Source: Heterostelium multicystogenum
Lineage: Eukaryota > Evosea > Eumycetozoa > Acytosteliales > Acytosteliaceae
Assembly (NCBI GenBank): GCA_003667245.1
Contig: RCNN01000157.1
Span: 1 to 64,000 of the forward strand
DNA length: 64,000 bases
Direction: 5' to 3'
Below the pieces are notes generated by a model. The model saw only the letters and a list, made by a program, of their open reading frames with translations. It ran no database searches and was not told the DNA's origin. Made by a program: the position numbers and the translations under genes. Position 1 is the first letter of the stretch. Each line of letters starts with the position of its first letter. Shown piece by piece: positions 1 through 11,779 of this stretch.

Positions 1-2121
1 ACAATATTTCTTTTTTGGCAAGCTACGTGAGATTGAAGAGAGAGTAAGTAGGATGCCGTACCCAGACTCAAGAGACATTCACTCACTCCATTCATTTTCA
101 TTCATTCATCCAGAATTTTTAGAGATCGCTTCTTTTGTATGTAGTAACAAAGTTGTTTATATTTTGCAGTCAAAGACCATGAATTGATATCGACATTGGA
201 ATGGGGATTTTTGGTTTGTATTCAATGTTTTCTTAAATTATTTTCATTATTGTCAAGAGATAGATTCGAATATGTAAGTTGTAAAATGACTAATTGTGGA
301 GCGAGGCGGCACCCTAGTTACAATTACTAATGAGCTATCGTACATACATTTACTTACGAAATCGTTGAAACAGTTAATACATTCTCACCAAATACTCATG
401 CAAAGATACATTTCAAACTACTATTCTGCTGGTCTCTATCTTGCTGTCGGACCTGTGTTGCTTCTATATATCAACTACTAGATTCTTTAAACACTGGTCT
501 ATCGAAACATATTGATTTTGAACTTTGAAGTATGTAATCCATATTCATCAAACTAGTTTATATCTGACCAAAGTAAATTCTATTGGTGTCTAACATTTCT
601 CTCACATCACTATAAATGGAATGAATTTAGTTCTTTACAATATTCTTTGAAACTATACAAAACTCTGGTTAAATACTCAATACATCTATTCGATATGTCT
701 CATACAGGTGTCTGGGAGATGAGAGGACAATATGTATATTTTGCAGAGTTTGCTTACTGATTCAATTATTCTTGCTGGAACCTGTTGTAAGTTTAGTTTG
801 CACCCAATATCAAGTTGAGCTGCATCACTGCTTTATACACCATATTCTAATCGATACAATCATTGTAGTTCATTTATTTCACATTGTAATTATACAGGAA
901 TGCCTACATTGTTGGATCTAGTTCTATTCAGCTATTTCAAAAGTGTAATCACAGAACTAAAAAGAAAAATTATAGGTTTATAGAAACTATTGTAAATTAG
1001 TTGAAGATATGGAAAATAAGTAGGTTGCTGTAACATTACAATTTTGAAGATCTGTTAGATATTTAAACACTAACATTCATTCATTAGATATCTAAATGCA
1101 AACTGAGGAAGAGTTAATTAGATACAACGATGATTGTGCGATTTGTAGAGATAAGATGGATACTGCCAAGATATTTACCTTGTGGACATATTTTCCATCA
1201 GTATGTTGCTACTTTAGATTGCTATCAAAGAGAATGAATGATACTAATATATCAATAAATTCCTCTATAGCTCATGTTTAAGATCGTGGTTAGAACAGCA
1301 GACATCATGCCCAACATGCAGAAGATCACTCATGGAGTTACAATCGGATCAACAGGAGCAATCAATTGCAGTTAACTCTGATGCCGAAAGTATCAGAGTA
1401 ATGTTCCCTCAAATCCCACTGGAATACATTATCACCGATCTGTCTCAGACCAACAGTGTACAAGAAACAATCAACAATATTTTAGAAGAAAGAATTCAAG
1501 CTCCACCACCAGATTTAACATCTTCGTCCTCGCAGTCATCCTCTTCGAATAATAATGAAAATTCCAATAGTAGTGAAATTAAATATTCAAACACAGAGGA
1601 GATTAGTAACAGCAACAACGACAATAATAACAACAATAATAGCAATAATCATATTTTAAATCAAAATGAGAATGTTCAAAGTAATTCTTCAACAAATGTA
1701 GAGAAATTTTCAGAAGATACTATTAGCACGCAAAAATGCCTCAAATACTTGTACACAATCTAATAACCACAATAATAATGGCAATAGTGAAAATATAATA
1801 GATTCCACTACTGACAACATCAATCACACCAACACATCATTACCAACCACTCCAATACCTTTTAATCCAAATAGTAGACCAATTGATAAGTTTGCTGACT
1901 CTTTCCAATCATCACCAGAGGCCAGACAAAACAGTTTGCTTTTTACGTTAAAAAGAAGATGTTAGAAACATCAAGACGGTAATGTATCAACCAACCAAAC
2001 TAATCGAGTAACACTATATTAACATTTTATCTACACTTTCTCATTCTTATTCTATAAACAATATAGATTATTTTTAGAAGAAATGGATCGTGAAGATCAT
2101 AATAAAAGTGGCAGTGGCTAG
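1..2121 (+). CDS. gp78/AMFR-like ER RING-CUE E3 ubiquitin ligase (5' partial, frame-broken)
   Basis: The gene begins before the window. Conserved AMFR-like pieces read in order: FFGKLREIEER at the left edge, an exon around 172-279 ending RDRFEY, a membrane-rich exon around 390-510, an exon around 660-776 containing IHLFDMSHTGVWEMRGQYVY, an exon around 900-1020 ending in NYCKLVEDMENK, then the RING (CAIC near 1137, LPCGHIFHHSCLRSWLEQ across an intron at about 1200-1269, CPTCRRS). A CUE domain follows (SIRVMFPQIPLEYIITDL, about 1398-1500), then an Asn/Ser-rich linker and a C-terminal KMLETSRRLF helix that resembles the VCP-interacting motif. The known family role is ER-associated degradation with p97/VCP. 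The reading frame slips at least six times, each by one base and nearly always at a short homopolymer (for example in the RING, where one A too many separates MDTA from RYLPCGH). The protein is otherwise well conserved, so sequencing error near a contig edge is likelier than a pseudogene. Confidence 0.8.
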
Positions 2122-2392
2122 CTTGCTGGCATATTAAAATACCACACTGAGTCTCAAATTTAAATTCAAATTTGAAATGTTTTTTTGAATTTGGCGGGTT
2201 TGGTCACATTATTTTTTAACGGACAACTTGTTGATTGTTTTTTTCAATCTGGTTAACCTCTGAGAGCTACTTCACATTATTTTTGACTTTAAAATCAACC
2301 AAAAGAAAGACTTTTTATTAATTTATTATTATAATTATATTATTATATATTTGTAGACTATATATATTTGTTTTATTACACATTGAACAAGA

Positions 2393-4028
2393 ATGTATAA
2401 AACTGGTACTACTACATCGTCAGCTGTACCAAAATCTGGTGGTTCAGTTCTGAATAAAGAGAATATGTATGGAAGTGGAGTAGGTGGCATTTTCAAAAAT
2501 TGCCTATCCATCGAAACCAGCTGCCTCAAAGCAACCTGCAACAGTTAGCTCAGCAAGTTCCTCATCATCTAAAATTTTAGCACCAAGTTCTGTCACCAAT
2601 ATCCCCCAGAAAGCTCCAACTGTCAAGCAAGTTGTCTCATCTATTCCACAGTCATCGACTCTCCAAAGATCACAGGTACCACAATCACAACCACAACCAC
2701 CACAACCACAACAAGAAGAGTAAGTTGGACCCAAAATGCCACATACATTAATCATTCTGATTGAAGAAAATAGCTAATATCTTTCTATCGAATGTCCAGA
2801 AAAAAGAGATGGGTAATTGATGATTTCGATATTGGAAAGCCACTTGGAAAAGGTAGATTTGGTAACGTTTATTTGGCAAGGGAGAAGAAGAGCAAATTCA
2901 TTGTAGCCCTCAAAGTTTTGTTCAAGAGCCAATTGCAAAGCTCCAAGATTGAACATCAGTTGAGAAGAGAGATTGAAATTCAATCACATTTGAGGTAACT
3001 ATTGGCTTCGTACCGCCACTACCCCCAATCTATGACTGGACGGTAAATAGAACTGACACCTTATTTATCCAATCTAGACATCCAAATATTCTAAGACTAT
3101 ACGGATACTTCTACGATGACAAGCGTGTATATCTCATCATTGAGTTTGCCAAGGGTGGAGAATGCTTCAAGGAGTTGCAAAGAGTTGGAAGATACCAAGA
3201 GACTACTGCTGCTACTGTAGGTATCTCTTTACCATTCTCCACCATTTTCATTATTACTAACAACATTTATAGTATACTTTACAAATTGCAGATGCACTTC
3301 GTTATTGCCATTCAAAGCATGTCATTCATCGTGATATTAAGCCAGAGAATCTCTTGATTGGTATTAATGGTGAAATCAAGATTGCCGACTTTGGTTGGTC
3401 AGTACACGCACCCGATCGTCGTAGAAACACCTACTGCGGAACACCAGAATATATTCCACCCGAATTAGTCAACAAGCAAGAATATGACCAATCCGTCGAT
3501 ATTTGGAGTTTGGGTATTCTCATCTATGAGTTCTTGGCTGGATAGTATGTATACAATATTAGTATATATATAGGTAGCAACTACTAATTCAGAGCAACCA
3601 TCCTTTATTAGCTCACCCTTCAGAGCCAATGGAGAAGAGGAGATCTTTTCAAACATTCGTGATAATCAAGTTGTATTCCCAGACCATTTCTCAAGAGAAG
3701 CAAGAGATTTAATTAGTGGTGTAAGTATATTATTGATTGGCCACAATAGGCGGTAACTACATCACCAGCTGAAAGCTAACCTTTTTGAAATGAAATAACA
3801 GTTGTTACATACTGATCCAAATGATAGAATGTCATTGACAGACGTTATTAAACACCCATGGATTATTAAGAATGCTCATCCAAATGCATTGAAACGTATG
3901 TTAGCAATGAAACTAATTTACATTTATAAACATACACTAACCCAATAGCTATGTATACAGCTGGATCCGATTTGAGACAACCTGCCACACCTGCTCCTGC
4001 TCCTGCCCAATCTCACGAATACTACTAA
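2393..4028 (+). CDS. aurK: Aurora-type serine/threonine kinase
   Basis: Seven exons are inferred: 2393-2719, 2800-2994, 3078-3216, 3273-3544, about 3593-3720, 3802-3895 and 3949-4028. A low-complexity Ser/Gln/Pro N-terminus precedes a complete kinase domain: Gly-loop [14 protein letters not shown] Lys, [10 protein letters not shown] catalytic loop, DFGWSVHAP (the DFGWSVHAP form is an Aurora signature) and an activation loop [15 protein letters not shown] that keeps the Aurora phospho-Thr position. Expected role: mitotic spindle, centrosome and cytokinesis, as the single Aurora of dictyostelids. Two one-base inconsistencies exist. Near 2483 the ATG frame ([10 protein letters not shown]...) and the frame of the rest of exon 1 differ by one G. 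At the exon 4/5 junction (3544 to 3593-3595) no GT..AG pair keeps phase. Both look like sequence errors. The C-terminal tail after the kinase domain is short and Pro/Ala-rich. Confidence 0.9.
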
Positions 4029-4628
4029 ATGAACAAAGATAGACAAAACATCAATATTCTTCACCCATACATCCACACATCTATCCATATTCATTGGCAT
4101 GTAGATGCAATACAATGTAAATAAGATCAATGATATCATATCACCAAACAACTTGGATTTATCAGCATACAACCACCCCTACCTACATAGCATAACATAA
4201 CATAGCATAATAATATAATATTATTTTATATAATTTAATTATTATATAAATATAAATTACAATGACAACTACAACCAGTAGCTATTACTCATGAATAAAA
4301 TAAAATTAATTATATATTACTAAATAATAATTGAAATAAATGAATATTCTAATAGTAGAAGTAGAAGAAATATCCTAATTTTAATAGAACTCAAACACCA
4401 CGCTTTTGGCAATGATTAGAACGGATTAGAATAAAGTATAGCGATTTTCGAGGTGAAATCTGCAACACCTGTCAAACCAAAATCAAAACACCAATTCATT
4501 TTGATGGATTCGAAGCTTTCGAAATATGGGGGTGGTTGCTTAAATTTGGTATAAATAATGAATAATAAAGGTAAAGTATTTCATTCATTATTCATCCAAA
4601 TTAAATATATAGTTAGAAGTTATAAAAC
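4029..4628. other. Intergenic, Aurora 3' side and hydrolase promoter
   Basis: AT-rich DNA with A/T homopolymers and a TATAATATAATATTATTT-like block around 4210-4240. No coding potential, tRNA or repeat family recognised. The last 100 bases must hold the hydrolase promoter; a pyrimidine-rich ATTCATTCATTATTCATCC stretch lies at about 4579-4598. Confidence 0.5.
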
Positions 4629-5270
4629 ATGTCTACACCAAAAAGAGCATTAATTGTCATCGATGTCCAAAATGAATATTTCGATGGAAACCTTAGAATC
4701 CAATACCCTGACCCTGCAACTGTTTCTTTGCCAAACATCTTGAAGCTCATCCAGAATGCTAAGTTTACTGGAATTCCTGTTGTATATGTCAGACACTTGG
4801 CCCCAGATGGGTTCCCCATTTTCAATCGTCTCGAAAGAGGATCAGAGTTGCACCCAGAGATCGAAAAGCTTAGAACTCCAAGCGACTTTTACTTTGAAAA
4901 GACCTACCCATCGTGCTTCACCAACACTCCACTTGAGGAGTTCTTGAAGAGCAATGGAATCAACACCTTGGTCATTGTTGGATACATGACCCACAATTGC
5001 AATGCCTCCACCGTCATCGAGGCATCACACAAGGGATACAAAGTAGAGTATATATCTGATGCTACTGGATCTCTTCCCTATGAAAACAAAGTTGGCTATG
5101 CATCTGCCGAGGAGATCCACCGTGTATACACAGTTGTCTACCACACTGGATTTGCTTCGGTATCTACAACCTCTGAATGGTTGGAGGCCTCAAAATCAGG
5201 TGTGCCTATTCCACTCAGCAACTACCTAGAGTCCAACCAAGCTGCATTAGTCAGAGAGAAGAAAAACTAA
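4629..5270 (+). CDS. Isochorismatase-family cysteine hydrolase
   Basis: A 213-aa, intronless, unbroken reading frame. The fold signature is clear: IDVQNEYFDG near the N-terminus supplies the catalytic Asp, FEKTYPSCF (about residues 90-98) the Lys, and VGYMTHNCNAST (about residues 118-129) the nucleophilic Cys. The family includes nicotinamidases, N-carbamoylsarcosine amidases, isochorismatases and uncharacterised hydrolases. The GYMTH-x-C form fits the uncharacterised cysteine-hydrolase group more than true nicotinamidase, so the substrate is unknown. Length is typical. Coding GC is visibly higher than in the flanks and there is no intron, which would fit bacterial origin by transfer but does not prove it. 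Start chosen at the first ATG, directly before the first conserved strand. Confidence 0.85.
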   Translation: MSTPKRALIVIDVQNEYFDGNLRIQYPDPATVSLPNILKLIQNAKFTGIPVVYVRHLAPDGFPIFNRLERGSELHPEIEKLRTPSDFYFEKTYPSCFTNTPLEEFLKSNGINTLVIVGYMTHNCNASTVIEASHKGYKVEYISDATGSLPYENKVGYASAEEIHRVYTVVYHTGFASVSTTSEWLEASKSGVPIPLSNYLESNQAALVREKKN

Positions 5271-8192
5271 ATTGATACCTCTAGCCAATTAAAAATAGCA
5301 GAGGTACAGGTCTGTGCCACTCCATTCCACCTCCACCACTCTAAATCTATTGTTTTCGATAAATGGACAAAGACCAATTGAATTTGAATGTTGTATTCTT
5401 GTTTTTAAAAACACAAACAATAAATTATTCTTGTACAACTATCTCATTTGAACTTTTATTTATTTTCATATATATCTTTGGGCTAAGAGCCTAGGATATT
5501 TTGTTCAAAAATGTGAGTTTGGTGGTGCAACTGTAGATTCAAAAAAGGAAATATTGCTTTAATAAAAAAAATACAAACTTGTCTCTGTAATCATTGTGGT
5601 GACATGTTTTCGTGTGGTTAGGAATTATGGTGGCAGAAAGCCTTCAGACATAGGACAAAACACCCCAGTAACAACATTGTGAAGGACTTCATACCATCTC
5701 AATATGTCTCGTTTTGTAAATGATGTATCCTATTGTGAAAGGACAAAAATGTAATAAAAACAATTTGTATTTTTCTTGTGATTATTATAGATACGATTGT
5801 AAGTATCTTTCAATTTTTGTGATTATTTTAATTTGACCAATAAACTAACAATCGAATAAGACCCTATTTCATTTAATTTCATTCAATTCATTTCTTAATC
5901 TAATTAACTAATGTATTTATCTTTATTAACTTAGGAAAATACTAATAAATTATAAACACATTTGTAAATCTATTAGATTAGTAATCTTAGAATTTTAAGG
6001 TAAAGTTACAATAACTGTATACTATCTATCCAAATCTTAATTAATTAATTGTTGTCTGTTGTTTGTTTGTTTTTTGTTTGTTGTTCTTTGGGATATTGTT
6101 TTTTTAATTGTTTAAGAAGATTCAAACATTCTAAGGTATGAATGAGGGTTGAAGGTTCAAAGTGAAATAGGGTGTGGTTTGTGGTGGTGCTATAAGTTAT
6201 AGAGTAAATGCTAATGTTGTTGGATATCCATCTTTGGTGCCTCACATTAAGTCAGTCAAAGAGAAGGAGGCATTTCAGACAAAATCAACAAACCTTGTTT
6301 TTGTCTATTTTCATTGCTTACAATTTTTACTTGAACAAAAAAGTATTCTCATTTTTTAATTTTTAATAGATTAGATGGATATAACCCACATCTCTTTATT
6401 ATTATTGACGCGAGGTGTGTCTCTTGACACACACGACACCCTTTCTTTATAATTTGCAACCCTCACATCATTGTTTGTTCTAACAACCAACCAGAGTCAT
6501 ATCATTGGTAGTTTTTAAATTTTTGTAATTATTCACTTTGTATACAAACAAGCAAAGTAGAAACAACCAAACCAATTCTTTTTCCTTTAAGTAGTTTTTT
6601 TATTCATTAGGCTCAATAGTTAGTTTAGTTAGTTATAAAAGAACAGATTGAAATAATAATAATATTATTAGTATTAAAACAATTTTAAAAGTAATTAGAA
6701 ATCAATCGAAAAAATAATAAATAAAATATTTGTATTAATATCAAAAAAGAGTGGAATTCTACTACAACTCCTACGACTAATACTACTACTACTACTACTA
6801 ATACCCATAGCTTTTATATCATCTTTGTGGTTTATTGTGTATGTGTCAAATAAAAGTGGTAAACTTAATTATATGTATGAGAAAGAAAAAAGTGTTTGTT
6901 CAAATATGTGTTTTAGTATTTGTATATTCGTATAACACAATTGTGTGTGGTTATTGTTTTTGTTTGTTTTTGAATCATACTACTTGAGTAGGAACTTACA
7001 TTACCATTAATACTCGTTTTTTACAATCCATACCACCACCAACAGAAATTCATTCCCACATTTCTCCGCGCGGTAAATTGATATCGCATCTCTCATGAGA
7101 TTCATCTATCTATACTCCATCTTTTTATTCATATTAATTTTAATCCATGTTTTCATACATTCACTCATTTCTGAAAAAAACAAGAAAACAGGTAAACACA
7201 CCTTATAACAAATAATTAAATTAAAAAAATCAATAATTGATTCATAATATTAATATTGCACAACATTATTTATATCATATTCAAAAGTTATTCTACCAAT
7301 TAAATCTATCATTCCAATAGTCTTAGTTTAAATAACTTTATTTATTTTTGTTTTATTTATTATTTTCATCAAAAAGATTATATTTACATTATATATAAAA
7401 GAAAAAAGAACCTAAAATAGAAAGTTTATCGAATAATTCAGATATCTTTAAATATTAATCAAAGAACAAAAAAAAAGATATAGTTAACGATTAAAAAAAA
7501 ACAAACTGTTGCTGCTGTCACTTTATAATTAGAAGACTATTTATGAAGGTGTGCATCATTACCAACAACAATCATATTGTCATCATTCAATCTAATATCA
7601 AAAAACAACAAAAAAAAAAAACTAATTCTAATATGATAAATTGACATTACATTGGGTTTAAGATTATTCGATAGCTGGTTATAACAACACTTTTATACAT
7701 TTATAGTGCTTTTGTTGTTTCTTTTAGTACTTTAACTGACCACAAACATCAGCATCATTTTTATTCAACCTCCTATCCGTCACTTTTAAAACATTTTTTT
7801 TAATTTGTAAAATTATTCGTTCATTTTTTTGGCCAAAAAAATGGAACTAAAAATTTTTCATTCAGCACCAATCCAATATTAGTCCATCAATCACTTTGTT
7901 TTTCAATTGATTTGCATGCAGTAATAGTTGTCGACTACTCCTTTTACCAATTCAATTAATTAATTTATATATAGTTAAAGTATCTACCTTATTAGTACTA
8001 TTTTACTAATAGTAAATAATATATTATAATTTTAGATATCTTAATTAGTAAATTAAAATTTGAACAGCAAACTAACTATAACTACAGTCGGCGACCACCA
8101 ACACGTGTTATTAGTTACGTTAATGAAGTAAAGAACAGCTTCTAGAGTTATATAAGAAAGTAACAGCAACAGCAGCGCAGAGCAAAATCAAA
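5271..8192. other. Long intergenic region
   Basis: About 2.9 kb of AT-rich DNA with many short A and T runs and no convincing open frame. A slightly more complex patch lies at about 5590-5740 (GTGGCAGAAAGCC..., ACACCCCAGTAACAAC). A TAC/ACT triplet run sits near 6779-6800. No tRNA cloverleaf, snRNA or transposon end was recognised by eye. It probably contains the 3' UTR of the hydrolase and a long upstream region of the phosphatase gene. Confidence 0.45.
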
Positions 8193-9556
8193 ATGGATTG
8201 CGTTCAACCAATACCACCAAATTCGACTGCTAAGAAGCAACGAAAAAAAGACTATCAGTCATCTTTTAAGGGCATTTCCTTTTCTACTACCGCTATCAGA
8301 GAGGTTTTGTTGAAGGAGTACGAAAGAGAAATCCCAATTATATTGAAGATTCAAGTTTGTATACAAACACTACAGCAAGAGCATTACGGTTCAGATATAC
8401 TTACATGTACTTGACATTTAAAATAGAGTTATAGAAATGCATTTTTAGATCGTTATTTTTCTTTTGCTAGTTATCTAGGAGAGGAGGAGTTTTATATTTT
8501 ATCACTACCCATGACTTATTGGTTTGTTTCTCGAATTCTTGCTGTCGAATTGTGTATTCTTTTGGCACTTTCCATTGGTATCGGAAATATGCTGAAGAAT
8601 ACATTTATGTTGCCTCGTCCACCACCTGCTCAGGTGTGGGTCCACACATCACCACAGAAAGACCATGGAATGCCCTCTACGCATACTTCATCATCGGTTT
8701 CTATTCAGTTCTACTACTTCCTCTTCCTCTATCACATTCACCCTGCAGCTGAACACATCGTTCCATATCCAGTTGCTTTGGCGTTGGTACTTACAAGCGT
8801 ATTCAGTGTTATGGCTAGTCGTCTTTATAATGGACACCACACTCCAATGGACGTCATTGGTGGATTTATCATTGGATCAACCAGTTGCTTCACATTCGCT
8901 TACAAGCTCCGTCCCTACTATGAAGAAGCTATCACTGATGCAACTGGAATTGCACCACTCGCTATGATCACTATTGCATGTCTCGCCATCTTGATGCACC
9001 CACAACCCAAAACACCAACACCAGCCTACCCCGAGAGTGGTTTAGTTATTGGTACTGCACTTGGTGCCTACTTGTTCAGTTGGTTATTCATTACCCATTC
9101 ATCATTTTATCACCATATGGTCGACGGACATAATGAACATATCCTTACCAACTTTTTCACTTCCTATCCACTTGCTTTCTCATTTTTAAGATTGGTATTT
9201 GGTATGTTAAAAAAAAAGAATCTTCCAGCCATTATATCAAATAATCATAACTAACATGCATGCTTTTTAAACTAATAGGTGTTGTTGTTGTATTAACAGT
9301 AAAGACTTTAGCAAAGAAATTTTATTATCTCATGTATTCGAATTTTGTATTGCCAATGATTAGCAATATCAACAAAAAGAAGGTTCCACAACAGACTACT
9401 GTCGAAGCATTTGGCAAGCTATTTACCTATTGCATGGTTGGTGGATTTGTAATTGTAGTTCCATTGCTAAATTATTATGTTTACCTATATAGTCCATACG
9501 ATCTCGAAAACCATCGTACAGAGACCTTGGCATATCGTCAACAATCGACAATGTAA
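8193..9556 (+). CDS. Sphingosine-1-phosphate phosphatase (PAP2 superfamily)
   Basis: Exons 8193-8354, 8427-9201 and 9279-9556 join in frame to 404 residues; all junctions are GT..AG and keep phase. The three PAP2 motifs are present: K111-x6-RP (KNTFMLPRP), PSTH at 137-140 and SR-x5-H-x3-D (SRLYNGHHTPMD, 185-196) with the catalytic His. EEEFYILSLP before the first motif matches the S1P phosphatase subgroup rather than plasma-membrane lipid phosphate phosphatases. Multiple hydrophobic spans predict a polytopic ER protein. The expected reaction is dephosphorylation of sphingosine-1-phosphate or dihydrosphingosine-1-phosphate. No frame breaks are seen, in contrast to both neighbours upstream and downstream. 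Confidence 0.87.
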
Positions 9557-9915
9557 TATTCTATGGAAAAATGAAAAACAAAATATAGAAACAAAATAAT
9601 AAATCAACAATTTATTATAATACACATAATATCTATTACGATAAAGATGAATAGATAGAGATAGATAGTAAATCATCTTTTACCTATTTAGATGTCTAAG
9701 AAACGACATTTTTAATGTAGGAGTTAGGTTTAAGGATACTCTACTCTACTCATTGTAATAACGGTTTAAGAATTTGAATTTTGAAAATTTTCAAAAATTG
9801 TTAGTTATTTTTTCATCTTCCACATCCAACGAACAAATAACTTTAATATTTATATCATTATTGTTGTATTCTATTGTTGGCGAGATCGATCTACCGGCAA
9901 AGCTTCGAACCATTA
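9557..9915. other. Intergenic between S1P phosphatase and GPS2-like gene
   Basis: AT-rich spacer with short ATAGATAGA runs near 9650-9670. The segment 9874-9915 is open in the frame of the next gene but has no ATG, so it may be 5' UTR or the tail of an unrecognised exon. Confidence 0.4.
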
Positions 9916-11779
9916 ATGTCATATGCGAATAATACTCTCCATTTGCGGGCGATGCAACTGGAGTCCGCAAGAAGAAAATCAATTAAGAAATACTTGTTTC
10001 TCAAAGTTAGACTCGATAAGGACAATGAATCTATTGCTTTGAAGGAGTATCAAGAGAAACAACAACAACAACAACAACAAACAGCAGCAACAGCAGCAGC
10101 AACATTCGACAGATGCTGTTGCCTCTGGTGGCGATGCTTCGGTTCCTACTGGTGGTGATGGCACCGCTGCTTCTACTTCGTCTGATGTCAATTCAAGTGT
10201 GGGTGGTTATCGATGGATCCTCGTCTTCGTCTCCTTCCTCTTCCAATGCTTCTCCCTCCATCAATACTCTTGCAAAGATAAACGATATGCAAATTGAAAA
10301 GGAGCTGAAACGTGATGAATATAAAGCAAAGATAAAAGCTCTCGACCAAAGACTGGAGGAGCTAAACTCAAGCAAAGAATCTCTATTTTGTCTCTTAAAG
10401 TCTGTGCTCAATAGTGAAGAAGAAAAAAAAGAAGCAAGATCAACAACGACTACAAGAGATGAAAAAGCATGAGGAACAGATGAGAATCAAGCAACAATTC
10501 ATGCAGGTTCAACAGCAACAGCAACAACAACAACAACAACAACAGCATCAACAACAACATCAGCAGCAGCATCAAATGATGCAGATGAATCACCAAATAA
10601 TGCATGGTAACAATATGAACAATAGTATCAACAATAACATGAACAACATGGCAGTATGGGTAATATGGGTGGCAATATGAATAGCATGAACAGTATGAAC
10701 AACAACATGAACAATATGAATGGCATGAACAACAGTCAGCAACAAAACTTTAATAATAACAACAGCAATAGCAACCAAAGATACTACGCCAGTAACAGCA
10801 TGATACAAGGTAGCTCTCACTATAACAATAACAATAGTTATAATAACTATAACAGCAACAACAATAATATGAATAATAGCAATAGTAATAGTAATTTTAA
10901 TAACTCTCATTATAACAACAATATGAATAACAATATAAATATGAACAACAGCAACAGCAATATGAATAGTAGTAACATGTACAGCAACAACTTTAATAAT
11001 AACAATAATAGTCCATCATTCAACAATAGCAATAGCAATAATAGTAGTAATAATAACTTTAATAATTTCAATAACAGCAATAACAACAATTTTAACAGTA
11101 GTAGTAATAACAGTTTCACTCGTAATAACATGAATGGCAATGATTCACACAATAACAACAATAGATTTAGCCAGAATAATTATAACACTAACAACAATAA
11201 CAATAGCAGTAATAATTACAACAATAATCAATATTCAAATAACAACAATTACAATGGTAATCAATTTTATCAACAGCAACAGCAACAACAGCAGCAACAA
11301 CAACAACAACAACAATCAAATAATATGAATGGACAACCATCATTTGAATCACCTCTCACACCTGTGGAGAGTTTCCAACAACAACAACACCAACAAAAAT
11401 AATTATTCTGGGTCACCTTCAAACTCATCGAATGACTACAAGTCACCGGCACTTTGGTGGTGGCAGCATGAGAAATAGCGACAACCACTCACATTACTCT
11501 CGAGACAGACCTTTCTACAACAGAGATTCGAGGATGGACCAAAGGGAGAGAGAAAGAGATAGGGACTCTATGAGAGACAACCGTGATTACGATGATAATA
11601 ACTCTGACAACAGAGACAGCATCTCAACCAGAGATAGCAGAGACTATCTACGAGATAGAGATGACAAGGACAACAGAGACGAAAGGGACAATAGAAATCG
11701 CAACAATAGATTCTATAACAACAGACCCTATAACAATTATCACAACAGAAGAGGTGGAAGAGGCGGCTTCAGGATGTAA
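9916..11779 (+). CDS. GPS2-like coiled-coil, Asn/Gln-rich protein (frame-broken)
   Basis: Reading starts at ATG 9916 (MSYANNTLHLRAMQLESARR). After a Gln run the useful frame moves through QHSTDAVASGGDASV, then SSSSSPSSSNASPSINTLA, then a coiled coil (KIKALDQRLEELNSSKESLF, LKSVLNSEEEKKK, QRLQEMKKHEEQMRIKQQ), then long Asn/Met/Gln-rich runs, and ends in an Arg/Asp-rich tail closing with RRGGRGGFRM. The heptad pattern and the KSVLNSEEEKKK step resemble the corepressor-binding coiled coil of GPS2, from memory. GPS2 is a subunit of NCoR/SMRT-HDAC3 complexes. Six one-base slips are needed, five of them one base too many in short homopolymers (near 10080, 10205, 10422, 11396 and 11440) and one too few near 10650. 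The tail may bind RNA. Function is inferred; an unrelated nuclear coiled-coil protein is possible. Confidence 0.5.
11271..11314. repeat. CAA/CAG triplet tract
   Basis: A run of CAA and CAG codons giving about 15 consecutive Gln in the GPS2-like protein; smaller CAA tracts occur at about 10059-10080 and 10510-10560. Interruption by CAG keeps it from being a pure microsatellite. Confidence 0.8.

Noticed and set aside
10590..11161. Minus-strand Leu/Ile-rich frames
   Set aside because: Shadows of Asn and Gln codon repeats in the plus-strand gene.
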